DNA of 64,000 bases from Evansella caseinilytica. Lineage in GTDB: Bacteria; Bacillota; Bacilli; Bacillales; Salisediminibacteriaceae. The stretch is taken from positions 62,001-126,000 of the forward strand of contig NZ_FNPI01000012.1 of NCBI RefSeq assembly GCF_900107275.1. The letters run 5' to 3'. The notes under the pieces are model-generated. The model saw only the letters and a list, made by a program, of their open reading frames with translations. It was not told the DNA's origin and did not search any database. Positions 27,556 to 35,929 of this stretch are shown piece by piece. How positions within the stretch are numbered: position 1 is the first letter of the stretch; each line of letters begins with the position of its first letter. A program made the translations under genes and the position numbers.

Positions 27556-27642
27556 TGTAACGCTAAAGGTTATGTTACACGAGGAACGATTATCGCGGAG
27601 AGTGGAGCGGTTGTCGTTCGCAACATTGAAAGGAGGGGCAAA

Positions 27643-28350
27643 ATGTTACATGATGAGGCGATGGAAAACATAACATCCTTTTTGCCACAAATAAAGATAT
27701 TTGAATCGCTTCCGGCAGAAATTATCCGCGAAATCGAACAGTTGGTAACAAGATCAAATACGTATAAGCTTTCAAAAAACGCTATTCTTCAGACGCCCGG
27801 TAATGAAAGGAATGGCTTGTTTTTCGTAATCGCCGGTAAACTTCGCTTATACAAAATCAATTCGGCTGGCAAACAACATACGGTCTGCATCCTAAGCGAA
27901 GGCGGCATGTTTGGCGAAGTTGAAACGTTTTCATTGGGCACAGGCGGGACTTATGTGGAGACGATGGAAGACTCGATTGTTTTTTCGATTCCGTCTGAAC
28001 AATTCGAACCGCTTTTAGGTAAGTATTCCGAATTGTCTTTGCGATTTTTATCGGAAATAAGCAATCGCCTGCAAGAGCAGGATGAATTGGTGGAAAAATT
28101 GGTTTTTTGGGATCTACGTGGTAAAGTGCTTTACTTTCTCAACCGACTATCTAAAAAGTTCGGCATTGAAGAAAATGGATACCAAAAAATCGATATTCCC
28201 CTGACTCATCAAGAATTGGCCAATATGATCGGTGCCACAAGAGAAGCAGTATCGCTTACCATACAGGACTTATCTAATGAAGGTATTATCATTACCAGCC
28301 GTAGAATGGTGATGATTGATGTCGAAAAAGCGATGAAAGAACTGGCTTGA
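27643..28350 (+). CDS. Crp/Fnr-family transcriptional regulator
   Basis: 235 residues: cyclic-nucleotide-binding-like beta-roll (GLFFVIAGKLRLYKINSAGK, GGMFGEVETFSLG, about 60-110), dimer helix, and a winged helix with LTHQELANMIGATREAVSLTIQDLSNEGII (about 187-216). No Cys cluster for an Fe-S centre is seen, so it is not an oxygen-sensing Fnr. The start follows AAAGGAGG. It stands alone between a pseudogene and the monooxygenase gene. Confidence 0.88.
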   Translation: MLHDEAMENITSFLPQIKIFESLPAEIIREIEQLVTRSNTYKLSKNAILQTPGNERNGLFFVIAGKLRLYKINSAGKQHTVCILSEGGMFGEVETFSLGTGGTYVETMEDSIVFSIPSEQFEPLLGKYSELSLRFLSEISNRLQEQDELVEKLVFWDLRGKVLYFLNRLSKKFGIEENGYQKIDIPLTHQELANMIGATREAVSLTIQDLSNEGIIITSRRMVMIDVEKAMKELA

Positions 28351-28485
28351 TTTCATGATCCGTATGAGTTTCCCTTCGACTGTATGCTTTTCTGCGTAAT
28401 CTACATTACTGACGAATTATTCAGCTAGCGTTATGATAAATGCCGTAACAGAAATACTGAAATAAGAAATTATGGAGGAGTCAAC

Positions 28486-28818
28486 ATGTCCAATCAACTA
28501 GTTCAACTGAATATTCGATTTAAAGCTAAACCAGGGAAAAAAGAAGAATTTCGCAAGGAGCTATTTTCCCTTATTGAGGAGATGTCATCCGAGAAGGCAT
28601 TCATTAGCGCCATTGTTTCGGACGATCTGGATCAGCCGGATGACTTGATCATTTATGAAACATGGCAAGGTACGAGAGACAGCTGGCTTGCAGAAGAATT
28701 TACTAAGCCATACCGCAAGAATTACGAAGGAACACTGACCGATTTAATTGTGGATAGAAGCGTCAGCTGGCTGGAACCGAAGGGAGAATGGGGAAGTCAT
28801 ATCACGAATGCGAGATGA
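28486..28818 (+). CDS. Antibiotic biosynthesis monooxygenase (ABM) domain protein
   Basis: 110 residues forming a dimeric ferredoxin-like alpha-beta fold of the ABM/YgiN type: LNIRFKAKPGKKEEFRKEL, then IIYETWQGTRDSWLAEEFT. Such proteins oxidise quinols or degrade haem; the haem-binding residues of IsdG are not evident. The ATG follows ATGGAGGAG. It could be a target of the adjacent Crp/Fnr regulator. Confidence 0.8.
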   Translation: MSNQLVQLNIRFKAKPGKKEEFRKELFSLIEEMSSEKAFISAIVSDDLDQPDDLIIYETWQGTRDSWLAEEFTKPYRKNYEGTLTDLIVDRSVSWLEPKGEWGSHITNAR

Positions 28819-28870
28819 CGTTGAAGCTTTAACGCTTTGGATGAATTAATTTCATGGGAGGCATATAGAC

Positions 28871-28966
28871 ATGGGGAAATTTGAAGGAAAGGTAGCAGTT
28901 GTCACCGGAGGAACAAGCGGTATCGGACTTACGACGGCACAACGATTCGTTTCGGAAGGTGCGAAG
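28871..28966 (+). pseudogene. 5' fragment of a short-chain dehydrogenase gene
   Basis: GGGAGG precedes an ATG that opens [19 protein letters not shown] and [13 protein letters not shown], a standard SDR N-terminus with its cofactor loop. After about 32 codons homology stops abruptly at GAAGTGGAAGG and the frame soon meets TGA. The remaining 210 or so codons are gone, joined to an unrelated fragment. Confidence 0.8.
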
Positions 28967-29417
28967 TGGAAGGACCTATTACGCGGTGGATGAGAAGATC
29001 AGTTCGTTATTTTACTTCTTGCCTGCGATATTGACGAGAACGATTGAATTCGAGGAGCAAGTCGGTTATGCCAATGGAGCGAGGATTACGGATGAGAACC
29101 ATGCAGTCAACGTTGTCGACATTCCGGTCATGAACGACCGGAATGTCTATGACCTGAAGTTCTACCAGGAGGAAGGGATGGAATATTTGCAAGCCGGCGG
29201 CTGGACCTACATCGACGAAGGGGCCGTGAAGCCAATCTACGCTGGCGTATCTTCCATCGTTACCATTCCTTCGTCGGACAACGCACGATGGTTCAAGATC
29301 GGCGAGAAAGTTGCCGGTAGGACGATGGCGGTTCATCTGCCGCCAGATGGTGTAATTGTGTTCGGCGGCGAAGCAGGGGACATCATTCGAATTGCCTTTC
29401 ATCCCAAGTTATTATAA
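28967..29417 (+). pseudogene. 3' fragment of an unrecognised gene fused behind the SDR fragment
   Basis: A continuous frame starts near [20 protein letters not shown] and runs to RIAFHPKLL with normal protein-like composition, including VNVVDIPVMNDRNVYDLKFY and AVHLPPDGVIVFGGEAGD. It has no start of its own; upstream codons in its frame are the SDR gene read out of phase. I do not recognise the family. It is probably the C-terminal 145 residues of a protein whose 5' part was lost in the deletion. Confidence 0.55.
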
Positions 29418-29558
29418 GTTATTTTACTTTGTTGCGATGGATCAAAGAAGGGTCACCCAATTGGTGGCCCGAATCCCCACATAGCGTAAGTCTTCAGTCG
29501 ATTGTAGGGGATGGAGCGTTCCGGTCGCTTAAGGGCAAATAATGTTCGAATGTGGCGG

Positions 29559-30086
29559 TCAGGATTTCGACTCTCGTTTGGATTGTTCGTCAAGCTGAAG
29601 GAAAGAATGGGACGTCAGCTTGTTCAAGAAATCTATGATGAACTTCAACTGCTCCTCTGTATACTCGGCCATCAAACGGGCCGCGCCAGCCTGAATACGT
29701 TCCTCCACTTGCTCGTGTAGCTTATAGATCTTCTCTCCCAGCGGTGTAAGCACAAAATGCAGTTCCTTTTTGTTGCCCGGAATCGTCACGAACGCTATCA
29801 AACCGAGCGCCTTAAGTCGTCTCGTCAGTTTAGAAACTGTCCCCTTAGGAATGTCGAACTGGCTCGACAGCGAGCTTCCGTTCGCCTGGCCGAGCTTGCC
29901 GATGCCGTCCAACACATGAATCATCATAAACGTCATCTCGTGCATTAGGGCCTGCACCTGCGGGTCCGAAGTTTGCGCCAACGCCCAAGCCTTTTCCTCA
30001 TCGTCCTCTTCATTTATTTTTTTTGCAAATCGCATAAATGCTTCGAACACTTCTTGGAGCAAGCGCTCGTCATGGGGCTGATTCAT
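29559..30086 (-). CDS. MarR-family transcriptional regulator
   Basis: 175 residues. A central winged helix reads SSLSSQFDIPKGTVSKLTRRLKALGLIAF, with the wing GNKKELHFVLTPLGEKIYKL. The ATG at 30086 follows AAAGGAAG; the upstream frame overlaps the operator region. It is divergent from the nitroreductase gene, and two 13-bp palindromes flank the intervening promoter. MarR repressors of this arrangement usually sense quinones, aldehydes or nitroaromatics. The coding sequence is more GC-rich than the flanking DNA. Confidence 0.88.
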   Translation of the reverse strand: MNQPHDERLLQEVFEAFMRFAKKINEEDDEEKAWALAQTSDPQVQALMHEMTFMMIHVLDGIGKLGQANGSSLSSQFDIPKGTVSKLTRRLKALGLIAFVTIPGNKKELHFVLTPLGEKIYKLHEQVEERIQAGAARLMAEYTEEQLKFIIDFLNKLTSHSFLQLDEQSKRESKS

Positions 30087-30155
30087 GTTTCCGTACTTCC
30101 TTTCAATCGTAACGTTAATCTTAGTATAACAAATGAAACCAAGTTCGTAAATAAT

Positions 30156-30214
30156 GTTTCTTAGAAACAATATTGACATCCGCAACTCCTGGTGTTATAT
30201 TGTTTCCGAGAAAC
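30156..30214. promoter_or_regulatory. Nitroreductase promoter bracketed by two MarR-type operators
   Basis: A consensus promoter, TTGACA (30173-30178) and TATATT (30196-30201) with a 17-bp spacer, reads towards the nitroreductase. GTTTCTTAGAAAC (30156-30168) lies just before the -35 and GTTTCCGAGAAAC (30202-30214) just after the -10. The two 13-bp palindromes differ at two central bases and are 46 bp centre to centre. Confidence 0.8.
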
Positions 30215-30239
30215 AAAAAATATAAAGGAGTGTCTTACC

Positions 30240-31013
30240 ATGAATAACACATCCTCATCCACGACCAATGAAGTGCTGGCAACAATCATGAGTCATCGCT
30301 CGATCCGGAAATTCAAGAACGAAGAGCTGACGCCGTTTCAAATCGAAACGATCGTTCGGGCCGCCCAGATGGCCTCGTCCTCCAGATTCATGCAAGCCTA
30401 CTCGATCATCGGTCTTACCGACCCCGCCTTAAAGCGCGAGCTGAGCGAAATCGCCAAGACGCCGTATATCGAGCAGAACGGACACCTGTTCATCTTCTGC
30501 GCGGATCTGAAGCGACTTACAGTTATGGGAACCGAGCAAGAGAAACAGGATATGCGAATGATGCTGGAGAGCTCCTATCTTTATCAAATCGCGGTTATCG
30601 ACACAGCGCTGGCCGCCCAGAACGCCGCTCTGGCTGCAGAATCGCTCGGGCTTGGCGCCGTTATGATGCAATCGGTCAACAAGGATATTCGGCGTCTTGA
30701 CCAGATGCTGGCTCTGCCGGAATATGTCGTTCCCCTTTTCGGGATCGCTGTCGGCGTACCTGACCAGCAGCCCGAAGTTAAGCCTCGCCTTCCGCTAGAA
30801 GCCGTTTATTCCGAGAATCGTTACCCATCCGAAAGCGATATGCGGGAACAAATCGAAGCGTACGATGATGGAATGAGACATTACTACCAAACCCGCAGCG
30901 AGAACAACCGCGACGCCTGCTGGTCGCGCAGTCACATCGACCTGCTCAAAATGCAACTGCCTGTCGGCAGCATGACGGAGTATTTGCATGACAAGGGCGT
31001 AAACAGAAGCTGA
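30240..31013 (+). CDS. NADPH-dependent nitro/flavin reductase (NfsA/FRP type)
   Basis: 257 residues of the FMN nitroreductase family: MSHRSIRKFKNEELTPFQIE with the FMN-phosphate Arg residues, AAQMASSSRFMQAYS, then AAQNAALAAESLGLGAVMMQS and a C-terminal FGIAVGVPDQQPEVKPRLP. The long C-terminal extension marks the NfsA/FRP group. The ATG follows AAAGGAG. It probably reduces nitroaromatics or quinones or supplies reduced flavin to the downstream monooxygenase. Confidence 0.88.
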   Translation: MNNTSSSTTNEVLATIMSHRSIRKFKNEELTPFQIETIVRAAQMASSSRFMQAYSIIGLTDPALKRELSEIAKTPYIEQNGHLFIFCADLKRLTVMGTEQEKQDMRMMLESSYLYQIAVIDTALAAQNAALAAESLGLGAVMMQSVNKDIRRLDQMLALPEYVVPLFGIAVGVPDQQPEVKPRLPLEAVYSENRYPSESDMREQIEAYDDGMRHYYQTRSENNRDACWSRSHIDLLKMQLPVGSMTEYLHDKGVNRS

Positions 31014-31049
31014 AAATGACCATAATAAACGAAAAAAGGAGTGGCGTTA

Positions 31050-32309
31050 ATGCCAAATTTAAGTACCGCCAATCAACTCACTGCGCTTGAACAGCAATTG
31101 CTTAACCGCGCAACCGAGTTCGTTCCCTATTTGCAAACGTTCGGGACGCTTATTGATGAAGAAAGAGACATTCCCAATGAGGTCATTCAGAAAATTTCGG
31201 ACGCCGGGCTATTCAAGCTTGGCACGCCGAAGGAGTACGGCGGTCATGATGTTAGTATCCGTGCTATGGTCGAGATTATTTCCGAGGTGGCAAGGGGGAA
31301 TGGCTCTGTCGGCTGGGTCGTTCAGATTATCAACGGGAACAATTATAACGCATCATTGTCTTTTCCACCCGCCGTTCTAGATTTGATCTTTAATCAGGAG
31401 GAAGAGGTGCGCTTTTGTTCCGTCTTGCTAGCACGTAAAGCGACCGTGGAGAAAGTTGACGGAGGGTATTGGGTAAAAGAAGGCTTCTGGGGGTTTGGTT
31501 CAGGCTCTAAACAAGCAACTCACGCATTGCTAAATTTGTTGGATGCACCGGCCATGAGCAAGTCAAATGGGCCGACGCTGGCCGTAGTCCCAATGAGTCA
31601 AGTTACCATTGTAGATGATTGGTATACGATGAGCTTAAGAGGCTCTGCGAGCAACAGTTTACAGATGAAGGATGTCTTTATTCCGGAGCAATTTGTCCTC
31701 GTCCAGGATATGAAACAAGCGCCTCCTATGCCTATTGAAGTAACGGGTCGTGATCAATACAGACCTTATGTGCAGCTTATTACCAACATAACAACTGGGA
31801 TCAGCGCCATTCTCGGACTTGCCCGAGGGGCTGTCGAGCATTTTGTTGAAAAGGCTCCCCACAAGGGAATCACAATGACAGTCCATACGTCTCAAGCGGC
31901 TGTAGGCCATATCCAGTATACAGTAGGACTTGCGGCTATGAAGGTCGAATCCGCACATCTTCATATCGGTCGGGCGATAGACAACTTGGAGCGTCACGTG
32001 AAGAACGCAGAACAATTGAGTTTAAAGGAAATTGCGCAGCTTCAGACGGATATGACTTACGCAGCCATGTTATGCTGGGAGGCCGTAGATCTGCTAGTAG
32101 CGGAGAGCGGAGGGAGTGTCATTGCCGACTCTAATCGCTTGTCTCAAATTTTTCGGGACATTAGGGGCGGCTCCAATCATGCGCTGACCACGGCATCCAC
32201 CGGACTGGAGCTATATGGAAGAGTGTTGATGGGTATGCCTCCACAGCACCTTCTGACATTAGCTGCCGCATCCTTTTTAAAACAACCAGCAAGCGAGTTG
32301 AGTAAATGA
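31050..32309 (+). CDS. Acyl-CoA dehydrogenase-like flavin-dependent monooxygenase
   Basis: 419 residues with acyl-CoA dehydrogenase architecture: N-terminal helical domain (VIQKISDAGLFKLGTPKEYGG), middle beta domain (WYTMSLRGSASNSLQMKDVFIPE) and C-terminal four-helix bundle (SRLSQIFRDIRGGSNHALTT). It resembles two-component hydroxylases such as HsaA, which take reduced flavin from a partner. The ATG at 31050 follows AGGAG; GTG 31041 overlaps that site. It lies 36 bp after the reductase and likely shares its promoter and MarR control. Confidence 0.83.
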   Translation: MPNLSTANQLTALEQQLLNRATEFVPYLQTFGTLIDEERDIPNEVIQKISDAGLFKLGTPKEYGGHDVSIRAMVEIISEVARGNGSVGWVVQIINGNNYNASLSFPPAVLDLIFNQEEEVRFCSVLLARKATVEKVDGGYWVKEGFWGFGSGSKQATHALLNLLDAPAMSKSNGPTLAVVPMSQVTIVDDWYTMSLRGSASNSLQMKDVFIPEQFVLVQDMKQAPPMPIEVTGRDQYRPYVQLITNITTGISAILGLARGAVEHFVEKAPHKGITMTVHTSQAAVGHIQYTVGLAAMKVESAHLHIGRAIDNLERHVKNAEQLSLKEIAQLQTDMTYAAMLCWEAVDLLVAESGGSVIADSNRLSQIFRDIRGGSNHALTTASTGLELYGRVLMGMPPQHLLTLAAASFLKQPASELSK

Positions 32310-32570
32310 TGAGCGATAATTAAAGATTGTATTTCCAGGAAAGCCTTAAATGACCATGGTATACCTGGAGGGGGGCTTTTACATACGAAATGCAAAAATC
32401 TCCCTCCGCCGTTTTAGCTGAAGGGGCATCGTGTGAAGATGAGTTCTACAAGATTATAGAGAAGTTTAAGCAAGTTCGTTTTAATGGATATAAATGTTGA
32501 TGTAGGTTTTAAAACCTCATTTAGATTAACCACGGTGAACAGGATCACAAGTAACGGCAAATTTTTTCGA

Positions 32571-32599
32571 TTGACAGAAACAAGAATTTGTGATAATTT
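32571..32599 (+). promoter_or_regulatory. Promoter of the nucleotidyltransferase gene
   Basis: TTGACA (32571-32576) is followed by an extended -10, TGATAAT (32591-32597), at 15 bp, or TAATTT (32594-32599) at 17 bp. Transcription would start near 32605, giving a leader of about 90 nt. The 32310-32570 stretch shows nothing else convincing. Confidence 0.6.
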
Positions 32600-32620
32600 C
32601 ACGGTAGGATAATAAAGGCA

Positions 32621-32650
32621 ATGCAACCTTCGGGTTCAACCTCGCTGTGA
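32621..32650 (+). CDS. Leader peptide of nine codons before the nucleotidyltransferase
   Basis: ATG to TGA encodes MQPSGSTSL. TAGGA (11 nt before) or AAAGG (2 nt before) could bind the ribosome weakly. The 5' arm of the downstream terminator stem lies within codons 4-7, so ribosomes on this ORF would block terminator folding. This is the layout of drug-responsive attenuators. Confidence 0.55.
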   Translation: MQPSGSTSL

Positions 32651-32669
32651 AGTGGGTTGGACCCTTTTT
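32632..32669 (+). terminator. Attenuator hairpin in the leader
   Basis: GGGTTCAACC (32632-32641) pairs fully with GGTTGGACCC (32655-32664), one G-U pair included, around a 13-nt loop, followed at once by TTTTT (32665-32669). It lies between promoter and gene, so it must be bypassed for expression. Confidence 0.75.
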
Positions 32670-32697
32670 GCATTCCAAAATTAGAGGAGGATTAATA

Positions 32698-33474
32698 ATG
32701 TTGAGAACAGAATTGCTGTTACAGCGGCTGGGCGAGATCGGCAAGTCGCTTGAACGTAAGGGGGGAGCTTTTTTATTATTAGGAGTTGGTTCCGTTGGGG
32801 GCGAGACAGAACGGTTGGATGAATATTCGGATTTGGATTTCTTTGTCATTGTAAAGCCCGGGGAGAAAAACAGATATATAGACCGATTGGATTGGCTCGA
32901 GGACGTACACCCTCTTGCCTATTCGTTTAAGCATTCGGATGTTGGCTACAAGGTACTGTTTGAGGACGGTATTTTCGGGGAATATGCTGTATTCGAGGAA
33001 TGGGAGCTGGCGAACGCGGCCTATACGGAAGGCAGGGTCATATGGAAGGATCCCATGTATGCCAATACGGCAATCGTCAAACCTTCCAACCTGGTCCCAA
33101 ACCTAAAAGTGGATTCCTTGGACTTTCCTTTAAATGAAGCGTTAACAAATCTATACGTGGGGCTAGGTCGCTATGCAAGGGGAGAGCGTCTATCCGCGAC
33201 GAGGTTTGTTCAAGGTTACGCTGTGGACAGGATTCTATCCGTGCTCCATCTGCTGGAGCAAGAGGTGGACTACTTCCCCGACCCATTCGGCAATGAGAGG
33301 CGGCTAGAGAGGAGATACCCCCGTTTTGCGGAAATCATAGGAGACATGATACAGGGATACGATCATGTTCCCGAATCGGCACTTTGCATTTTAAATTTCA
33401 TAGAAGAAGTGTATCCAGTCAATCGAAGGTTAAGCGATGAGATACGGCGATTGGCTAATCTAACTTGCCGATAA
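32698..33474 (+). CDS. Nucleotidyltransferase-fold protein, possibly antibiotic-modifying
   Basis: 258 residues with the nucleotidyltransferase-beta signature GVGSVGGETERLDEYSDLDFFV (Gly-Ser at about 31-32, Asp pair at 45 and 47), followed by DWLEDVHPLAYSFKHSDVGY. It recalls lincosamide nucleotidyltransferases of the Lnu(F)/LinG type in layout, but identity is not certain and no specific gene name is offered. The ATG follows AGAGGAGG. Control by a leader-peptide attenuator would suit a resistance gene induced by ribosome-targeting drugs. Confidence 0.7.
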   Translation: MLRTELLLQRLGEIGKSLERKGGAFLLLGVGSVGGETERLDEYSDLDFFVIVKPGEKNRYIDRLDWLEDVHPLAYSFKHSDVGYKVLFEDGIFGEYAVFEEWELANAAYTEGRVIWKDPMYANTAIVKPSNLVPNLKVDSLDFPLNEALTNLYVGLGRYARGERLSATRFVQGYAVDRILSVLHLLEQEVDYFPDPFGNERRLERRYPRFAEIIGDMIQGYDHVPESALCILNFIEEVYPVNRRLSDEIRRLANLTCR

Positions 33475-33700
33475 AAGCAGCGCGGAGAGCCGTACCACAA
33501 GTAACGACGGATTTTTAGAACCCTGGGGAAGGCGCATCAGCGTTTGAGTAGGTTGAGATAAGAAATCGAAAGCTTTAGGTAGGGACTTGCTCGTAGAAGT
33601 ATAGGCAGAGACCTAGTCAGCGTTGTGGTCGCAACGGGATCGAATTGCCGCAATTACTTCGAACAATGAACAATCACAAATAATGTTAGTGGACAAACAC

Positions 33701-33740
33701 AAAAGGACCGTTCGTGTTATTTAGACGTCTCCTTTTGGTT
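33701..33740. terminator. Hairpin between convergent genes
   Basis: AAAAGGA (33701-33707) pairs with TCCTTTT (33730-33736), followed by GGTTTTC, between the nucleotidyltransferase and the convergent methyltransferase. In 33475-33700 no gene is seen; CCACAAGTAACGACGG there resembles a stretch before the promoter at about 32540. Confidence 0.5.
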
Positions 33741-33775
33741 TTCTTAAATGCTCCAGTGGCACCTGTTTAAGAAGA

Positions 33776-34504
33776 TTAATACTTTACCGGACGTAAAAAA
33801 GTAAATTGTCTTTTCCCATGTTTTAGGCGTTTAACTTGTTCAAACCATTCATGCTCTACTTTCTGGTTCTTATCACAAATAATAGATACAACAGCATTAT
33901 TCAAATCCAGTGTATAATAAACATTTTTAAGCATTTGTTCTATTGGGTTCATATTCTTGGTTCCCTTCCAAATCGCCATATTTCCATATGGTAAGTCAGT
34001 TATGACAATATTGATATTTCTAAAAACAGGAGGTTTGGAACTTGTTATGTCCCAATCTAAACATTGAATATCTTTAATATGATTAGAATCCAAAGTCGTG
34101 GAAATTAATCGTTTTACACTTTGTAGTGCTTCCAGATGAGACACCTTTCCAAATTTATTGTAATTTTGTAGTATATTCTTTTTTCTTTGAAATAGTCCAT
34201 TGGATGTAAGCAGATTTAAATTTCTTTTTGCATAACCTACAGCTTTAATATCTATTTCGGTGCCATATACTCTTTCTATTTTTTCTCTATATAAAAAACC
34301 AATTACTGTTAATAAATGGGCTCCGCCGCAACAAGGATCATATATTGATATACAATCATTTGAATTGATATAGGACAAACATCTTGACATAATTTCACTG
34401 GCTATCCTAACAGGAAATGCTGGTGTTTGTGGAGCATTAATCAGTACTCTTCCACTTGAAAAATCACGATGATCTTTTTTTTCTACTTCGTATTTAAACT
34501 TCAT
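33776..34504 (-). CDS. AviRa-like 23S rRNA methyltransferase
   Basis: About 242 residues. NAPQTPAFPVRIASEIMSRCL, SAM-binding motif I YDPCCGGAHLLTVIGFLYRE and motif IV ITDLPYGNMAIWKGTK match the pattern of AviRa, the avilamycin-resistance methyltransferase that modifies a guanine in 23S rRNA domain V. GKVSHLEALQSVKRL is also typical of that family. ATG 34504 follows GAGGTGG; GTG 34516 overlaps the site. AT-rich, unlike the genes around 30 kb, which suggests separate acquisition. Resistance to orthosomycins is inferred, not shown. Confidence 0.75.
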   Translation of the reverse strand: MKFKYEVEKKDHRDFSSGRVLINAPQTPAFPVRIASEIMSRCLSYINSNDCISIYDPCCGGAHLLTVIGFLYREKIERVYGTEIDIKAVGYAKRNLNLLTSNGLFQRKKNILQNYNKFGKVSHLEALQSVKRLISTTLDSNHIKDIQCLDWDITSSKPPVFRNINIVITDLPYGNMAIWKGTKNMNPIEQMLKNVYYTLDLNNAVVSIICDKNQKVEHEWFEQVKRLKHGKRQFTFLRPVKY

Positions 34505-34717
34505 CTTTACTTCCACCTCAGTCTACGATTATTTCATCATGCAACATTTTCTATCGCTATGAGCTCCTCATTACTTATTTTTATGTGTTGTTTGATCAAT
34601 GCCGGGAACAAACGCGCCATGTGGGTCGATATGTCTTCTTTCTTTCATCCCAATCAATTCGAAGGATTGCTTATTCACAATTCGATGCTTCATATTTCAA
34701 CAACCTCTCACTCATTG

Positions 34718-35737
34718 TTATATTTTCAACTTTTCGAAAACATAGATTGTGGGATGTAAACCTTTGAGACTTAATGGATAGGATTTTAGGATCTGCAAAT
34801 GGGAGGACTGAGCAACTTTCACGATTTCATCCCAACCTTCTGATAAAATGACCGCTTTCCCATGCTCTTTCAGGACGCGAGCGATTTCATTGATAATTTC
34901 TCGATTGATGAGGTCTATTTCTTCCTCCTGTGTAATTTGTCTTCCAAAAGGGAGATTTGTCACGACCTTATCGATAGAACTATTAGCAAAATCCAATTGA
35001 CGAGCATCCCAGTGTATGATTTCCACCAATGTGTCCATTAGATTCTCGTTCGCTACTTCAAGCGCCTGACGATTGATATCCCCTCCTCCTATATAAGTGA
35101 ATGGATACGACAATCGTTCAGACAGGACTGTGCCTGATCCGCAGCATGGGTCTATAAAAACATCTTCCTCATCAGGATGAGAAAGCCATACCATCGCATG
35201 TGCAACAGTTGGTAACAGGGCCGCTGCCGAAAAATGGCGATCTGTTCGTCTAAAGCGATAGGATGCATTTGTTCGTTTGAGCGAAAATAGTCCTTCCTGT
35301 TCGTCAATATCTAATCGAAAGTTCACATCAGGCCGACGGTTTATACTTTTTTTTGTGTGTGGATAACGTTGTTTAATGCCATCCATTGCAGTCTTCGCAG
35401 CTTCAAACCGGCTGTAGTTGTGGTTTCCTTTCCGACTGGTGTTCACATGATAGGAAGTCCCTTTTTTTAAAAAGGGCTTTAGGTTTAAATGAAACATTTG
35501 ATCACGTAATTGATCTAGATGCGAACGATGCAAGCCAATATCTAATTTCGAAATCAGTAAATACAAATTATCTGCTATTTTTAATTCCTTTAGCTGTTCA
35601 ATGTTTAAAGCCGTTCTAATGAAAACTTTACCCCTTGTTCGTTTGATCACCTTGGTGGCATAAAGTTTTTCTTGGATCTCCTCTATTAAAATGTCCTCTA
35701 AACCAGGTAATACGGTAGCAAAATAGTCCATGTGCAT
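34718..35737 (-). CDS. THUMP-domain RNA methyltransferase (TrmN/Trm14-like)
   Basis: About 339 residues. N-terminal THUMP region (FATVLPGLEDILIEEIQEKL to about residue 160), then a Rossmann methyltransferase with motif I FIDPCCGSGTVLSERL and catalytic NLPFGRQ. This pattern belongs to the UPF0020 group that makes N2-methylguanosine in tRNA or rRNA. GGAGG precedes three close ATGs (35740, 35737, 35731); 35737 is an estimate. It shares the minus strand with the AviRa-like gene 213 bp further on. Confidence 0.83.
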   Translation of the reverse strand: MHMDYFATVLPGLEDILIEEIQEKLYATKVIKRTRGKVFIRTALNIEQLKELKIADNLYLLISKLDIGLHRSHLDQLRDQMFHLNLKPFLKKGTSYHVNTSRKGNHNYSRFEAAKTAMDGIKQRYPHTKKSINRRPDVNFRLDIDEQEGLFSLKRTNASYRFRRTDRHFSAAALLPTVAHAMVWLSHPDEEDVFIDPCCGSGTVLSERLSYPFTYIGGGDINRQALEVANENLMDTLVEIIHWDARQLDFANSSIDKVVTNLPFGRQITQEEEIDLINREIINEIARVLKEHGKAVILSEGWDEIVKVAQSSHLQILKSYPLSLKGLHPTIYVFEKLKI

Positions 35738-35929
35738 CATCACCTCCGTTCTCTTAGACAAAAGGTACCAAGTTTGAGAAGAAGTATCCCGACAAAACAT
35801 AACCTATTTTTGTCGGATTTACAGGTCTAAAACAGTTAACACGAAGATCCGATAATATTAGAATAGGAAATGTCGGGAATATGACGTTGGAAAAAGCGTA
35901 CAATGCTAAAGGATGGGAAGGTGTAAGAC

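Noticed and set aside
32605-32697. T-box or metabolite riboswitch before the nucleotidyltransferase
   Set aside because: No T-box sequence or specifier loop; the leader is too short and is better explained by a leader-peptide attenuator.
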